Positions 6,041 through 12,984 of a stretch of DNA of 17,402 nt are shown here, one piece after another; position 1 is the first letter of the stretch; every line of letters begins with the position of its first letter. Origin of the DNA: MWCR01 sp041665165. GTDB lineage: Bacteria; Patescibacteriota; Patescibacteriia; 2-12-FULL-60-25. The stretch is taken from contig JBAYJJ010000025.1 in assembly GCA_041665165.1 (NCBI GenBank), forward strand, positions 1-17,402, written 5' to 3'. A program made the translations under genes and the position numbers. The notes under the pieces are model-generated. The model saw only the letters and a list, made by a program, of their open reading frames with translations, made no database searches and was not told the DNA's origin.

Positions 6041-6066
6041 AATTTTCGCGTTAATCTATTCGCGAT

Positions 6067-8007
6067 ATGAAACAGCTGACCACTGACCAAGTAAGGCAAA
6101 CTTTTTTGGATTTTTTCAAGCAAAAAGGCCATGCCATTATCCCGTCCGCGTCTTTGATACCGGAGAACGATCCGACAGTCCTTTTCACCACGGCTGGCAT
6201 GCAACCGCTTGTGCCATACTTGCTGGGCCAAGCCCACCCCATGGGCAAAAGGCTGGCCAGCGTGCAGAAATGTCTGCGCACTGATGATATTGATGAGGTG
6301 GGTGATTCATCGCACGGAACTTTTTTTGAGATGCTAGGTAATTGGTCGCTTGGAGACTATTTTAAGGAAGAAACTATTGGCTGGTCATACGAGCTGTTGA
6401 CGTCAAAAGAATGGTTTGGAATTGATCCGCTTAAGTTGTACGTCACGGTCTTCGAGGGTGATGCTGATGCCCCGCGCGATGACGAATCAATCAGCATCTG
6501 GCAATCGCAATTCGAAGTGCATGGCATTGCGGCTGAGCTTGGAATTGCCGGCAAAGACGAGCCGTCGCTGACCAATCGTGGGCCGCGGGTTTATACATAT
6601 CCGAAAAAGAAAAACTGGTGGGGCCCGGCTGGCCAGACCGGCCCATGCGGACCTGATACGGAAATGTTTTATGATACGGGCAAGCCGCACAACCCTTTTA
6701 TGGGGCCTGTTTGCCACCCTAATTGCGATTGCGGGCGGTTCGTGGAAATCTGGAACGATGTGTTCATGCAATACAACAAGACTGAAGCAGGTAAGTTTGA
6801 GCCTTTAGCCCAGACCAATGTCGATACTGGCATGGGTTTGGAAAGAATGGCAGCCATGCTCCAGGGCGTGGATACTATTTTTGATACTGATTCATATAAA
6901 ACAATCATCAATACTTTTGAAAAAGTCTTCAATGTCAAATACGGTTCAGACGTCCAAATAGACCGATCCATCAGGATTCTGCTTGACCATATCCGCGCTG
7001 CGACATTTGTCATCGGCGATGCGCGCGGAGTTTCGCCATCAAACGTTGGCCAAGGCTACATTGTCCGCCGTCTCATCCGCCGCGCAGTGCGCGAAGCTAA
7101 ACGACTCGGCATCCAGACCCTAATCACGCCCACGATCGCGCAGGCTGTTATTGAGCAATACAAAACTGCTTATCCTGAACTGGAGAAGAATGCAGAGCGC
7201 ATCTTGTCTGAAATGCAAAAAGAAGAAGAAAAGTTTGCATCGACTTTAAACGCCGGCTTGAAAAAGATGACAGAACTTGTCGAAGAAAAGCAAAAACATC
7301 AAACAGCCATTCGCACATCTGATCGAGGTCCCATCAGTGAATCAGCTATCGGTTTGAATGTAATATCTGGTAAAGAAGCTTTTGATTTATATCAAAGTTA
7401 TGGCTTTCCACCTGAAATGATAGACGAAGAACTAGCTAAGACAGGAAACACTTTTGCGAAAGATGAATTTGATTTGGAGTTCAAAAAACATCAAGAGCTT
7501 TCACGTACCGCTTCAGCCGGAGTCTTTAAGGGCGGGTTGGCTGACAATTCTGAGCAGGTGACCAGATTGCATACGGCCACGCACTTGTTGCACCAGGCTT
7601 TGAGAATGGTGTTGGGCGATCATGTGGCACAAAAGGGGAGCAACATCACGGCCGAGAGGCTCAGGTTTGATTTTGTGCATCCAGCCAAAATGACACCAGA
7701 GGAAATCCAGCAGGTTGAGAAGATCGTAAACGAGGTTATCCAGCGCGACTTGCCAGTGGCTTTTGAGGAAATGACAGTTGATGAGGCTAAGGCAGCCGGG
7801 GCTATTGGCTTGTTTGAGGATAAGTACGGCTCCAAGGTCAAGGTCTATACCGTGGCTGACCCGACTGACCCAAAGGGCTTTTTCTCCAAAGAAATCTGCG
7901 GTGGGCCGCATGCGAGCAGGACCGGGGAACTAGGCAGTTTTAAGATCCAAAAGGAAGAGGCTGTTTCGGCCGGAGTTAGGCGGATTAAGGCGGTTTTGGG
8001 GTCCTGA
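6067..8007 (+). CDS. alaS: alanyl-tRNA synthetase, short form without C-Ala domain
   Basis: AlaRS charges tRNA-Ala and clears mischarged tRNA. The 646-residue protein begins with the class II catalytic core (KGHAIIPSASLIPENDPTVLFTTAGMQPLVPYL; GTFFEMLGNWSLGDYFK motif; TGMGLERMAAMLQG motif 3 region), continues with the tRNA-recognition helices, and contains the editing domain with zinc-site elements HTATHLLH (about 501-508) and CGGPHA (about 613-618). It ends at SAGVRRIKAVLGS, where longer enzymes such as the 875-residue E. coli form continue with a linker and C-Ala, so that part is absent; the next gene's promoter follows at once, leaving no room for it. The usual CGGTH motif reads CGGPH. Residues 409-431 form a loop longer than I expect before SGKEAFDLYQSYGFP. 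The start has no Shine-Dalgarno, but the N-terminus fits the family. Confidence 0.95.
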   Translation: MKQLTTDQVRQTFLDFFKQKGHAIIPSASLIPENDPTVLFTTAGMQPLVPYLLGQAHPMGKRLASVQKCLRTDDIDEVGDSSHGTFFEMLGNWSLGDYFKEETIGWSYELLTSKEWFGIDPLKLYVTVFEGDADAPRDDESISIWQSQFEVHGIAAELGIAGKDEPSLTNRGPRVYTYPKKKNWWGPAGQTGPCGPDTEMFYDTGKPHNPFMGPVCHPNCDCGRFVEIWNDVFMQYNKTEAGKFEPLAQTNVDTGMGLERMAAMLQGVDTIFDTDSYKTIINTFEKVFNVKYGSDVQIDRSIRILLDHIRAATFVIGDARGVSPSNVGQGYIVRRLIRRAVREAKRLGIQTLITPTIAQAVIEQYKTAYPELEKNAERILSEMQKEEEKFASTLNAGLKKMTELVEEKQKHQTAIRTSDRGPISESAIGLNVISGKEAFDLYQSYGFPPEMIDEELAKTGNTFAKDEFDLEFKKHQELSRTASAGVFKGGLADNSEQVTRLHTATHLLHQALRMVLGDHVAQKGSNITAERLRFDFVHPAKMTPEEIQQVEKIVNEVIQRDLPVAFEEMTVDEAKAAGAIGLFEDKYGSKVKVYTVADPTDPKGFFSKEICGGPHASRTGELGSFKIQKEEAVSAGVRRIKAVLGS

Positions 8008-8028
8008 CGGCTGAATTAAGGCGAACAT

Positions 8029-8057
8029 TTGCAAAAAAACCGGGTTTGGCATATAAT
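8029..8057 (+). promoter_or_regulatory. promoter of the infA-rpsI operon
   Basis: TTGCAA (8029-8034), a 17-nt spacer, and a perfect TATAAT (8052-8057). Transcription would start near 8064, about 34 nt before infA, in a leader without a Shine-Dalgarno. No other comparably good promoter is seen before 12122, so the nine downstream genes probably share it. Confidence 0.7.
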
Positions 8058-8097
8058 TACGGTGCTAAATTTTGTAGTCCAAAAATCATGATTTTTT

Positions 8098-8331
8098 ATG
8101 TCAAATAAGCCAACTCCCGCCAATAAGGACTTTTTGGTGGTTAAGGGGGTGGTGGAGGAGAACTTGCCAAGCGCTATGTTCCGCGTAAAGCTCGAGAATG
8201 GGCACGCGATTTTGTGTCATTTGTCGGGAAAATTGCGCATGAACCGCATCCGGCTTACCCCCGGGGACGAGGTGCAGGTGGAGATCACTCCATATGATTT
8301 GACAAAAGGGCGTATAACCTTTAGATTATAG
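8098..8331 (+). CDS. infA: translation initiation factor IF-1
   Basis: IF-1 binds the A site of the 30S subunit with IF-2 and IF-3 during initiation. The 77-residue protein is a complete single OB fold with the family signature regions LPSAMFRVKLENGH (24-37), HLSGKLRMNRIRL and DEVQVEITPYDLTKGRITFRL at the C-terminus. The N-terminus is a few residues longer than the 72-residue E. coli form. It is the first gene of the ribosomal operon and starts about 34 nt after the predicted transcription start, without a Shine-Dalgarno. Confidence 0.96.
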   Translation: MSNKPTPANKDFLVVKGVVEENLPSAMFRVKLENGHAILCHLSGKLRMNRIRLTPGDEVQVEITPYDLTKGRITFRL

Positions 8332-8373
8332 CCCACTTGATTAAGTTTATCGCGCCTGTGCGCTACCCCAAAA

Positions 8374-8490
8374 ATGAAAGTTAGAGCCTCAGTAAAAGCA
8401 ATTTGTCGCGACTGCAAGATCATCCGCCGCAAGGGCCGGGTCGCAGTCGTCTGCAAGAAGAATCCTAAGCATAAACAGCGTCAAGGCTAA
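8374..8490 (+). CDS. rpmJ: 50S ribosomal protein L36
   Basis: A 38-codon gene of the large-subunit protein L36, which binds 23S rRNA near the L6 and peptidyl-transferase region. The sequence begins MKVRASVKAICRDCKI and ends KKNPKHKQRQG. All four zinc ligands of the C+ form are present: Cys11, Cys14, Cys27 and His33. It is too short for standard ORF listing but its position between infA and rpsM is the usual bacterial order. No Shine-Dalgarno. Confidence 0.96.
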   Translation: MKVRASVKAICRDCKIIRRKGRVAVVCKKNPKHKQRQG

Positions 8491-8501
8491 TTTTATGAAT
8501 A

Positions 8502-8578
8502 ATTCAAAATTCAAAATGCATAATGCAAGATCAATCGAAAATTTTGAATTTTTAATTTTGAATTTTTAATTTGGAATT
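8502..8578. repeat. inverted heptanucleotide arrays before rpsM
   Basis: The left half has ATTCAAA twice then ATGCATA, ATGCAAG in 7-nt phase (8502-8529). The right half alternates TTTTGAA and TTTTTAA and ends with TTTGGAA (8542-8576) followed by TT-ATG of rpsM. The halves are largely reverse complements (ATTCAAAAT versus ATTTTGAAT), so the mRNA could fold into an AU-rich hairpin inside the operon. Confidence 0.8.
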
Positions 8579-8965
8579 ATGGCACGCATCGCAGGAGTAG
8601 TCCTCCCACAAAACAAGCGCGTTGATATCGCGCTCACCTATATCTACGGCATTGGCACGACCTCTGCCCGCAAGATCATAAAAGATTCCGGAGTGGATGC
8701 GAGCATCCGCGCCAAGGATTTGACTGAAGACCAGGAAAAGAAATTGCGCGAGCAGGTGGAAAAGCATTACAAGGTTGAGGGCGAAGCCAAGCGCGAAAAG
8801 TTATCCAATATAAAAAGACTGAAAGAAATCGGCTGCTTCAGGGGAACTCGTCACGTAAAAGGTTTGCCGGCTCGCGGCCAAAGGACCAAGACCAATTCCA
8901 GGACTGTCCGCGGCAATGTGAGGCGCACTATGGGTTCGGGCAAGCGTAAACTTGAAAAGACGTAA
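8579..8965 (+). CDS. rpsM: 30S ribosomal protein S13
   Basis: S13 sits in the head of the 30S subunit and contacts the P-site tRNA and bridge B1. The 128-residue protein is full length: MARIAGVVLPQNKRV start, helix-two-turn-helix part with YIYGIGTTSARKI (21-33), and the basic tail CFRGTRHVKGLPARGQRTK TNSRT that reaches the tRNA. The start codon is the end of the preceding repeat array (TTGGAATT-ATG), giving at best a very weak GGA as ribosome-binding sequence. Eleven bases separate it from rpsK. Confidence 0.96.
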   Translation: MARIAGVVLPQNKRVDIALTYIYGIGTTSARKIIKDSGVDASIRAKDLTEDQEKKLREQVEKHYKVEGEAKREKLSNIKRLKEIGCFRGTRHVKGLPARGQRTKTNSRTVRGNVRRTMGSGKRKLEKT

Positions 8966-8976
8966 TCTGATCTAAT

Positions 8977-9429
8977 ATGAGTGACGAATCACAGACAAAG
9001 AACGAGCAGACCGCAGCAGCGCCTGAAGAGGGCAAAAAGAAAGTTGCGGCCAAGCCCAGAAAAAAGGCCAAGGCTGTTAAACAGCACTCGCAGATCAATG
9101 CGCATATTCAAGCTACCTACAACAACACGATCGTCACGCTGACTGATTTGAGCGGCAATGTCCTGTCTTGGGCATCAGCCGGCAACTGCGGCTTCAAGGG
9201 TCCTAAAAAGGCGACTCCTTATGCGGCTTCAATCGTCGTGCGCACAGCTTTGGAAAAGATTTTGGAATCAGGCGCCAAAGACGTGAGCATTTATGTGAAA
9301 GGCGTAGGCCAGGGCCGCGAAGGTGCCATCCGCGCTTTCAACGCGAACAATTTCAATGTGCTTATCATTAAGGATGTGACCCCAGCGCCGCACAATGGCT
9401 GCAGGAAGCCGCGCCCGCGCAGAATGTAA
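8977..9429 (+). CDS. rpsK: 30S ribosomal protein S11
   Basis: S11 lies on the platform of the 30S subunit near the E site. The conserved part starts around HIQATYNNTIVTLTD (43-57) and runs through SWASAGNCGFKGPKKATPYA to PAPHNGCRKPRPRRM at the C-terminus. An N-terminal extension of about 35 residues, acidic first (SDESQTKNEQ) then Lys/Ala-rich, makes it 150 residues against about 129 in E. coli. This extension is low complexity and resembles that of S9 in this operon. Only 5 bases separate it from rpsD. Confidence 0.96.
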   Translation: MSDESQTKNEQTAAAPEEGKKKVAAKPRKKAKAVKQHSQINAHIQATYNNTIVTLTDLSGNVLSWASAGNCGFKGPKKATPYAASIVVRTALEKILESGAKDVSIYVKGVGQGREGAIRAFNANNFNVLIIKDVTPAPHNGCRKPRPRRM

Positions 9430-9434
9430 AACCT

Positions 9435-10064
9435 ATGGCAACCAAATTGACCTACAATTGCAAACAGTGCCGCAGAGAGGGCGAAAAGCTCTTTCTTAAG
9501 GGTGCACGCTGCAACACTACCAAGTGTTCTTTGACCAGGCGCCCGTATGCCCCAGGCGTACATGGCCCGGGCAAGCCGCCGCGCGTCACAGACTACGGAA
9601 AGCAGCTTAGGGAAAAGCAGATGGCCAAGCGCTTTTATGGTCTGTCAGAAACCCAGTTCGCCAATTACTACAAGAAAGCCATGAAGATGAAGGGCGACTC
9701 AGGCATCAATTTGGTCAAGATGTTGGAAATGAGATTGGATAATTTGGTCTACCGCGCAGGAGTGGCCAAGAGCCGCGCTGCTGCCAGGCAGTTGGTTTCG
9801 CATTCGCATTTCACGGTCAACGGCAAAAAAGTGAATATCCCTTCATACCAGGTCAAAGCCGGCGATGTCGTGGCTGTGCAGGATCGCAAGCGCGCTTTAG
9901 CCGCTTGGAAGGAAGTGCCGGAAGCATTGAAGACAGTGCAGACCCCGTCATGGATCGCGCTTGATCCGGCCGGGCTTTCGGTCAAAGTGACCAGCCAGCC
10001 GGCAGGGGACGAGCTCAAACAGCCGTTTGAGCCGAAACTCATCATTGAATATTATTCGCGCTAA
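9435..10064 (+). CDS. rpsD: 30S ribosomal protein S4
   Basis: S4 nucleates 16S rRNA assembly at the five-way junction and forms part of the mRNA entry helicase site. The 209-residue protein has the zinc-binding N-terminus (Cys9, Cys12, Cys26, Cys31), a conserved RRPYAPGVHG segment, and the S4 RNA-binding domain with MRLDNLVYRAG (about 97-107) and RAAARQLVSHSHFTVNGKKV. In many bacteria S4 also represses its operon by binding the leader mRNA; no such pseudoknot was identified here. The C-terminus ends in the usual IIEYYSR. Confidence 0.96.
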   Translation: MATKLTYNCKQCRREGEKLFLKGARCNTTKCSLTRRPYAPGVHGPGKPPRVTDYGKQLREKQMAKRFYGLSETQFANYYKKAMKMKGDSGINLVKMLEMRLDNLVYRAGVAKSRAAARQLVSHSHFTVNGKKVNIPSYQVKAGDVVAVQDRKRALAAWKEVPEALKTVQTPSWIALDPAGLSVKVTSQPAGDELKQPFEPKLIIEYYSR

Positions 10065-10090
10065 GCGCTAAAATCGTATCTTTTAAATAT

Positions 10091-10789
10091 ATGGAGTCAC
10101 TTCTCCTACCAACAAAAATACAATTTAAGAAAGGTGAACGCCCTAACGAGGGTGTTCTGACCGTTGAGCCTTGCACCCCTGGTTATGGCACAACCTTGGG
10201 CAATGCATTGCGCCGCGTGCTCCTCTCATCTTTGTCCGGAGCAGCAGTGACCGCAGTCAAGATCCGCGGGGCAGACCATGAATTCTCCACCTTGCCTCAT
10301 GTAAAGGAGGACGTGCTGGAAATCATACTTAACCTCAAAGCCTTGCGCGTCAAGCTTTTCGCCGAAGAACCGGTAAAGCTCTTGCTCTCAGTCAAAGGCG
10401 ACAAGGTAATCACGGGCGCTGATTTTTCCAAGAACGCCGATGTCGAGATCGTGAACCCGGAATTGGTCTTGGCCACGCTCACGGACAAGCAGGCTACGAT
10501 GGAAATGGAAATCACTGTTTCCCCAGGCCGCGGCTACCGCTCCACCGAAGAACGCCAGAAAGAGAAATTGGATTTGGGCGTGATCGGGATCGATGCGCTC
10601 TTCAGCCCAGTCATGAATGTTTCATACGAAGTCGAAGCCACGCGCGTGGGAGAAAAGACAGACTATGACAAATTGGTCTTGAGCATCGAGACTGACGGCT
10701 CGCTGGATCCATTGGATGCCTGCAACCAGGCCGTGACCATCTTGTCTGACCACCTTAACCTGTTAAAGAACATAAGTTACGAATCGTAA
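10091..10789 (+). CDS. rpoA: RNA polymerase subunit alpha, N-terminal domain only
   Basis: Alpha dimerises to nucleate polymerase assembly by binding beta and beta-prime. The 232 residues correspond to the alpha-NTD of E. coli (about 1-235): the dimerisation part includes GYGTTLGNALRRVLLSSLSG (27-46) and the C-terminal helix ends near LDPLDACNQAVTILSDHLNLL. The C-terminal domain, normally joined by a flexible linker and used to contact UP elements and activators, is absent. Only 27 bases separate the stop from rplQ, so it is not a frameshifted remnant here. Promoters in the window rely on good or extended -10 hexamers, which fits. Confidence 0.94.
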   Translation: MESLLLPTKIQFKKGERPNEGVLTVEPCTPGYGTTLGNALRRVLLSSLSGAAVTAVKIRGADHEFSTLPHVKEDVLEIILNLKALRVKLFAEEPVKLLLSVKGDKVITGADFSKNADVEIVNPELVLATLTDKQATMEMEITVSPGRGYRSTEERQKEKLDLGVIGIDALFSPVMNVSYEVEATRVGEKTDYDKLVLSIETDGSLDPLDACNQAVTILSDHLNLLKNISYES

Positions 10790-10816
10790 ACTCTAGGCAA
10801 GTACTAAACCAATCAT

Positions 10817-11173
10817 ATGAGACACCAACGCAAGAGAGTAACTCTGGACCGGAAGAACGGACCTCGCAAGGCCCTGTTTCGCAATTTGGCGACGTCTTTG
10901 GTTTTGTACGAGCATGTGAATACGACTTTGGCCAAGGCCAAGGCTGTTAAGCCGATCGTGGAAAAACTGATCACCTTAGGCAAAACCAAGAATCTGACCA
11001 CCCGCCGCAAGCTGGCTGCTTACCTGTTCATAGAATCTGCGGTCAACAAGGTCTTGGAAGAGCTTGGCCCAAGGTATGCAACGCGCAAAGGCGGATATCT
11101 GCGCATCATCAAGCTTGGCTCGCGCAAAGGCGATGGCGCTGAAATCGCGCAGCTTCAATTCGTAAACGACTAA
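10817..11173 (+). CDS. rplQ: 50S ribosomal protein L17
   Basis: L17 lies near the peptide exit tunnel of the large subunit. The 118-residue protein starts MRHQRKRVTLDRKNGPRKALFRNLATSL, a clear family N-terminus, and ends with GSRKGDGAEIAQLQFVND, the conserved GDGAE motif. Usual neighbour of rpoA. It is 4 bases from rplM. Confidence 0.96.
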   Translation: MRHQRKRVTLDRKNGPRKALFRNLATSLVLYEHVNTTLAKAKAVKPIVEKLITLGKTKNLTTRRKLAAYLFIESAVNKVLEELGPRYATRKGGYLRIIKLGSRKGDGAEIAQLQFVND

Positions 11174-11177
11174 ATAT

Positions 11178-11561
11178 ATGGCTTGGAATAAACGAGTGGG
11201 CATGCCCAAATTCGAAAGAGCAACCATTGAACTGGACGCAGACGGCCAGCCAGTGGGGCGTTTGGCTACAAAAATTGCCATGATCCTCATGGGCAAGCAC
11301 AAGCCTGATTATGCTCCGCACATGGATTCTGGCGACAAGGTCAGCGTGAAGAACGCGGGCAAGGTCGTGTTTACAGGCAAGAAATGGGAGCAAAAGGTCT
11401 ATTACCGCACTTCTAACCGCCCGGGCGGCCTCAAAACCACGCCGGTCAAGACTTTGCGCAAGGATTCACCTGAGACCATCATCAAACACGCCGTGATTTA
11501 CATGCTGCCCAAGAACCGAACGCAGGCCTTGCGCATGAAACGCTTAACTTTCGTCAAATAA
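11178..11561 (+). CDS. rplM: 50S ribosomal protein L13
   Basis: L13 is an early-assembling 23S rRNA-binding protein. The core is recognisable by DADGQPVGRLATKIAMILMGK (20-40), DKVSVKNAGKVVFTGKKWEQKVYYRTSNRPGG and the MLPKNR motif. At 127 residues it is shorter than the 142 of E. coli, lacking the last segment after LPKNRT...MKRL. It is coupled to rpsI with a 3-base gap, the usual rplM-rpsI pair joined here to the alpha operon. Confidence 0.95.
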   Translation: MAWNKRVGMPKFERATIELDADGQPVGRLATKIAMILMGKHKPDYAPHMDSGDKVSVKNAGKVVFTGKKWEQKVYYRTSNRPGGLKTTPVKTLRKDSPETIIKHAVIYMLPKNRTQALRMKRLTFVK

Positions 11562-11564
11562 CCT

Positions 11565-12122
11565 ATGCCAGAAGAAATAAAGAAGCCAGCCGTCAAAAAG
11601 GCTGCTGCAGAGAAAAAGCCAAAAAAGCCGGCGGCTGAGAAAAAGGCAAAGCCAGCGGTTTTGAAGGCTGAGAAAACACCGACCATTGTTTTGGAAGAGG
11701 ACCAACAGGTCGCAGCCAAAGCTGCTAAGGGTGGTTCGTTCATCGCCACAGTCGGCCGCCGCAAAACCTCGACTGCACGCGTCAGGCTGATCAAGAACGG
11801 CAAAGGTTTGATTACGGTCAACGGCAAAGAATACGACAAATATTTTACGACTTATGATCTGCGCGCCCAAGTCATCAATCCGATGAAGGCCGTGGGTCAG
11901 GATGAAGCGGTTGATATCAGCGCCAAGGTCGTCGGAGGCGGCATGCGCGGCCAGTCAGAGGCTGTGCGCCATGGCATTGCCCGCGCCTTAATCGTACTAA
12001 ACCCGACATTCAGGAAGACTTTAAAGAAACTCGGCTATCTCTCACGCGACCCTCGCGAAAAGGAGCGCAAGAAGTTCGGCAAAAAGTCAGCGCGCCGTTC
12101 ACCGCAGTGGTCAAAGCGCTAA
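11565..12122 (+). CDS. rpsI: 30S ribosomal protein S9 with long N-terminal extension
   Basis: S9 is a head protein of the small subunit whose C-terminal tail touches the P-site tRNA anticodon. The conserved part begins at about residue 59 (FIATVGRRKTSTARVRL) and ends with RRSPQWSKR, matching the invariant SKR tail. The first 57 residues are a Lys/Ala/Pro-rich extension with an acidic end, absent from the roughly 130-residue E. coli protein and probably disordered. Last gene of the operon; a terminator follows at 12138. Confidence 0.96.
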   Translation: MPEEIKKPAVKKAAAEKKPKKPAAEKKAKPAVLKAEKTPTIVLEEDQQVAAKAAKGGSFIATVGRRKTSTARVRLIKNGKGLITVNGKEYDKYFTTYDLRAQVINPMKAVGQDEAVDISAKVVGGGMRGQSEAVRHGIARALIVLNPTFRKTLKKLGYLSRDPREKERKKFGKKSARRSPQWSKR

Positions 12123-12137
12123 GCGAACAAATCAACG

Positions 12138-12170
12138 AAAAAAGAGCAGACTAGTGTGGTCTGTTCTTTT
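12138..12170. terminator. bidirectional terminator between rpsI and the convergent gene
   Basis: Stem GAGCAGAC/GTCTGTTC (12144-12151, 12159-12166, one G-U pair) with loop TAGTGTG, A run on the left and T run on the right. It would stop the ribosomal operon and, read from the other strand, the minus-strand gene that ends at 12192. Confidence 0.85.
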
Positions 12171-12191
12171 GTATCTTGCAAAATGCAATTC

Positions 12192-12884
12192 TTAATTTGT
12201 CTTCTGAGATGATCTCTTTTTCAATTCACGAAGTTCTTGCTCCCACCATTGTTTGACTGCATCGACATGTTTCGTTGGGCCGGCCTTTCGAAGGAACGCG
12301 AATTTTTTCTTGAATAGTGCACGATGTTCCTTTAAGTTACTTGGATCTTCCAATGCCCATAAATCGAATTTCATGACTTCTGATTCCTTGTGCTTGATAA
12401 ATGCCGGATCCAGATATCGATTTGCGGTTTGATCAAAGTCAATCGGAATCACTTTTACTTCGTCAAAGATCTTTTTTGCTAATAGCTGTATGCGTTTATA
12501 ACGTGTCTGTTCCCCAAAGATGATTATTTTTGCTTCGTCCTGTTGCTGAGAACTGTAAATATCCGCTGCGTATAATAGGTTGTCTAGAGTCGAAAAGGAT
12601 CTCATTTCAGGAACCAACGACCATTCTTTTACACGTGCTTTTACGGTCGGGCGTTTGGTGAGAGTAGCGAAAAGTTTGATCATCTCTCGAGCTTCTGTCC
12701 GGCGGAATGGTTTAAACATATCTGTTTTTCCACCCGAAAAAATGATAACTGGATCCCATTGGTCGTGCGTGGTGCACCAATGGAAGATATGGTTAAAAAC
12801 CAACTTTAGATAAAAGTTGTAGTTTTCATCTTCTAGGATATTCTTAGGAATACCGTAGCCGAGAACTAAAAAATGCTGTTTCAT
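12192..12884 (-). CDS. DUF218/YdcF-like protein
   Basis: A 230-residue protein with the pattern of the DUF218 (ElyC/SanA/YdcF) family: first strand FLVLGYGI (5-12), second strand PVIIFSGGKT (45-54), conserved Glu64 in RRTEAREM, then VPEMRSFSTLDN (91-102), corresponding to the family's E-x-x-S-x-T-x-x-N motif, and strand AKIIIFGEQTRYKR. Unlike SanA or ElyC there is no membrane helix, so it is cytoplasmic like YdcF. The C-terminal 75 residues are highly basic and helical. E. coli YdcF was reported to bind SAM and others affect envelope integrity, but the exact activity is unknown. The ATG is 10 nt downstream of a good extended -10, so the mRNA may be nearly leaderless. It is divergent from the gene at 12985. 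Confidence 0.7.
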   Translation of the reverse strand: MKQHFLVLGYGIPKNILEDENYNFYLKLVFNHIFHWCTTHDQWDPVIIFSGGKTDMFKPFRRTEAREMIKLFATLTKRPTVKARVKEWSLVPEMRSFSTLDNLLYAADIYSSQQQDEAKIIIFGEQTRYKRIQLLAKKIFDEVKVIPIDFDQTANRYLDPAFIKHKESEVMKFDLWALEDPSNLKEHRALFKKKFAFLRKAGPTKHVDAVKQWWEQELRELKKRSSQKTN

Positions 12885-12894
12885 GAGTAAATTG

Positions 12895-12903
12895 ATTATA
12901 ACA
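12895..12903 (-). promoter_or_regulatory. extended -10 promoter of the DUF218-like gene
   Basis: On the minus strand the sequence reads TGT-TATAAT, a perfect -10 with the extended TGn, 10 nt before the ATG. No convincing -35 is present. Transcription would start within about 3 nt of the start codon. Confidence 0.6.
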
Positions 12904-12945
12904 TTGCATACAAAATTTGATTAGTGGTCTGTGGGAGATCTCTTT

Positions 12946-12975
12946 TTGGTGGATAAAAGGATTTTGTGCTATTCT
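12946..12975 (+). promoter_or_regulatory. candidate promoter of the secreted-protein gene at 12985
   Basis: TTGGTG (12946-12951), an 18-nt spacer, and TATTCT (12970-12975) preceded by TGc. The ATG is 9 nt further on, again suggesting a leaderless or near-leaderless transcript. Confidence 0.45.
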
Positions 12976-12984
12976 TTATTGCAT

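Noticed and set aside
10790..10816. Frameshifted alpha C-terminal domain after rpoA
   Set aside because: Only 27 bases lie before rplQ, so no alpha-CTD remnant can be present in any frame.
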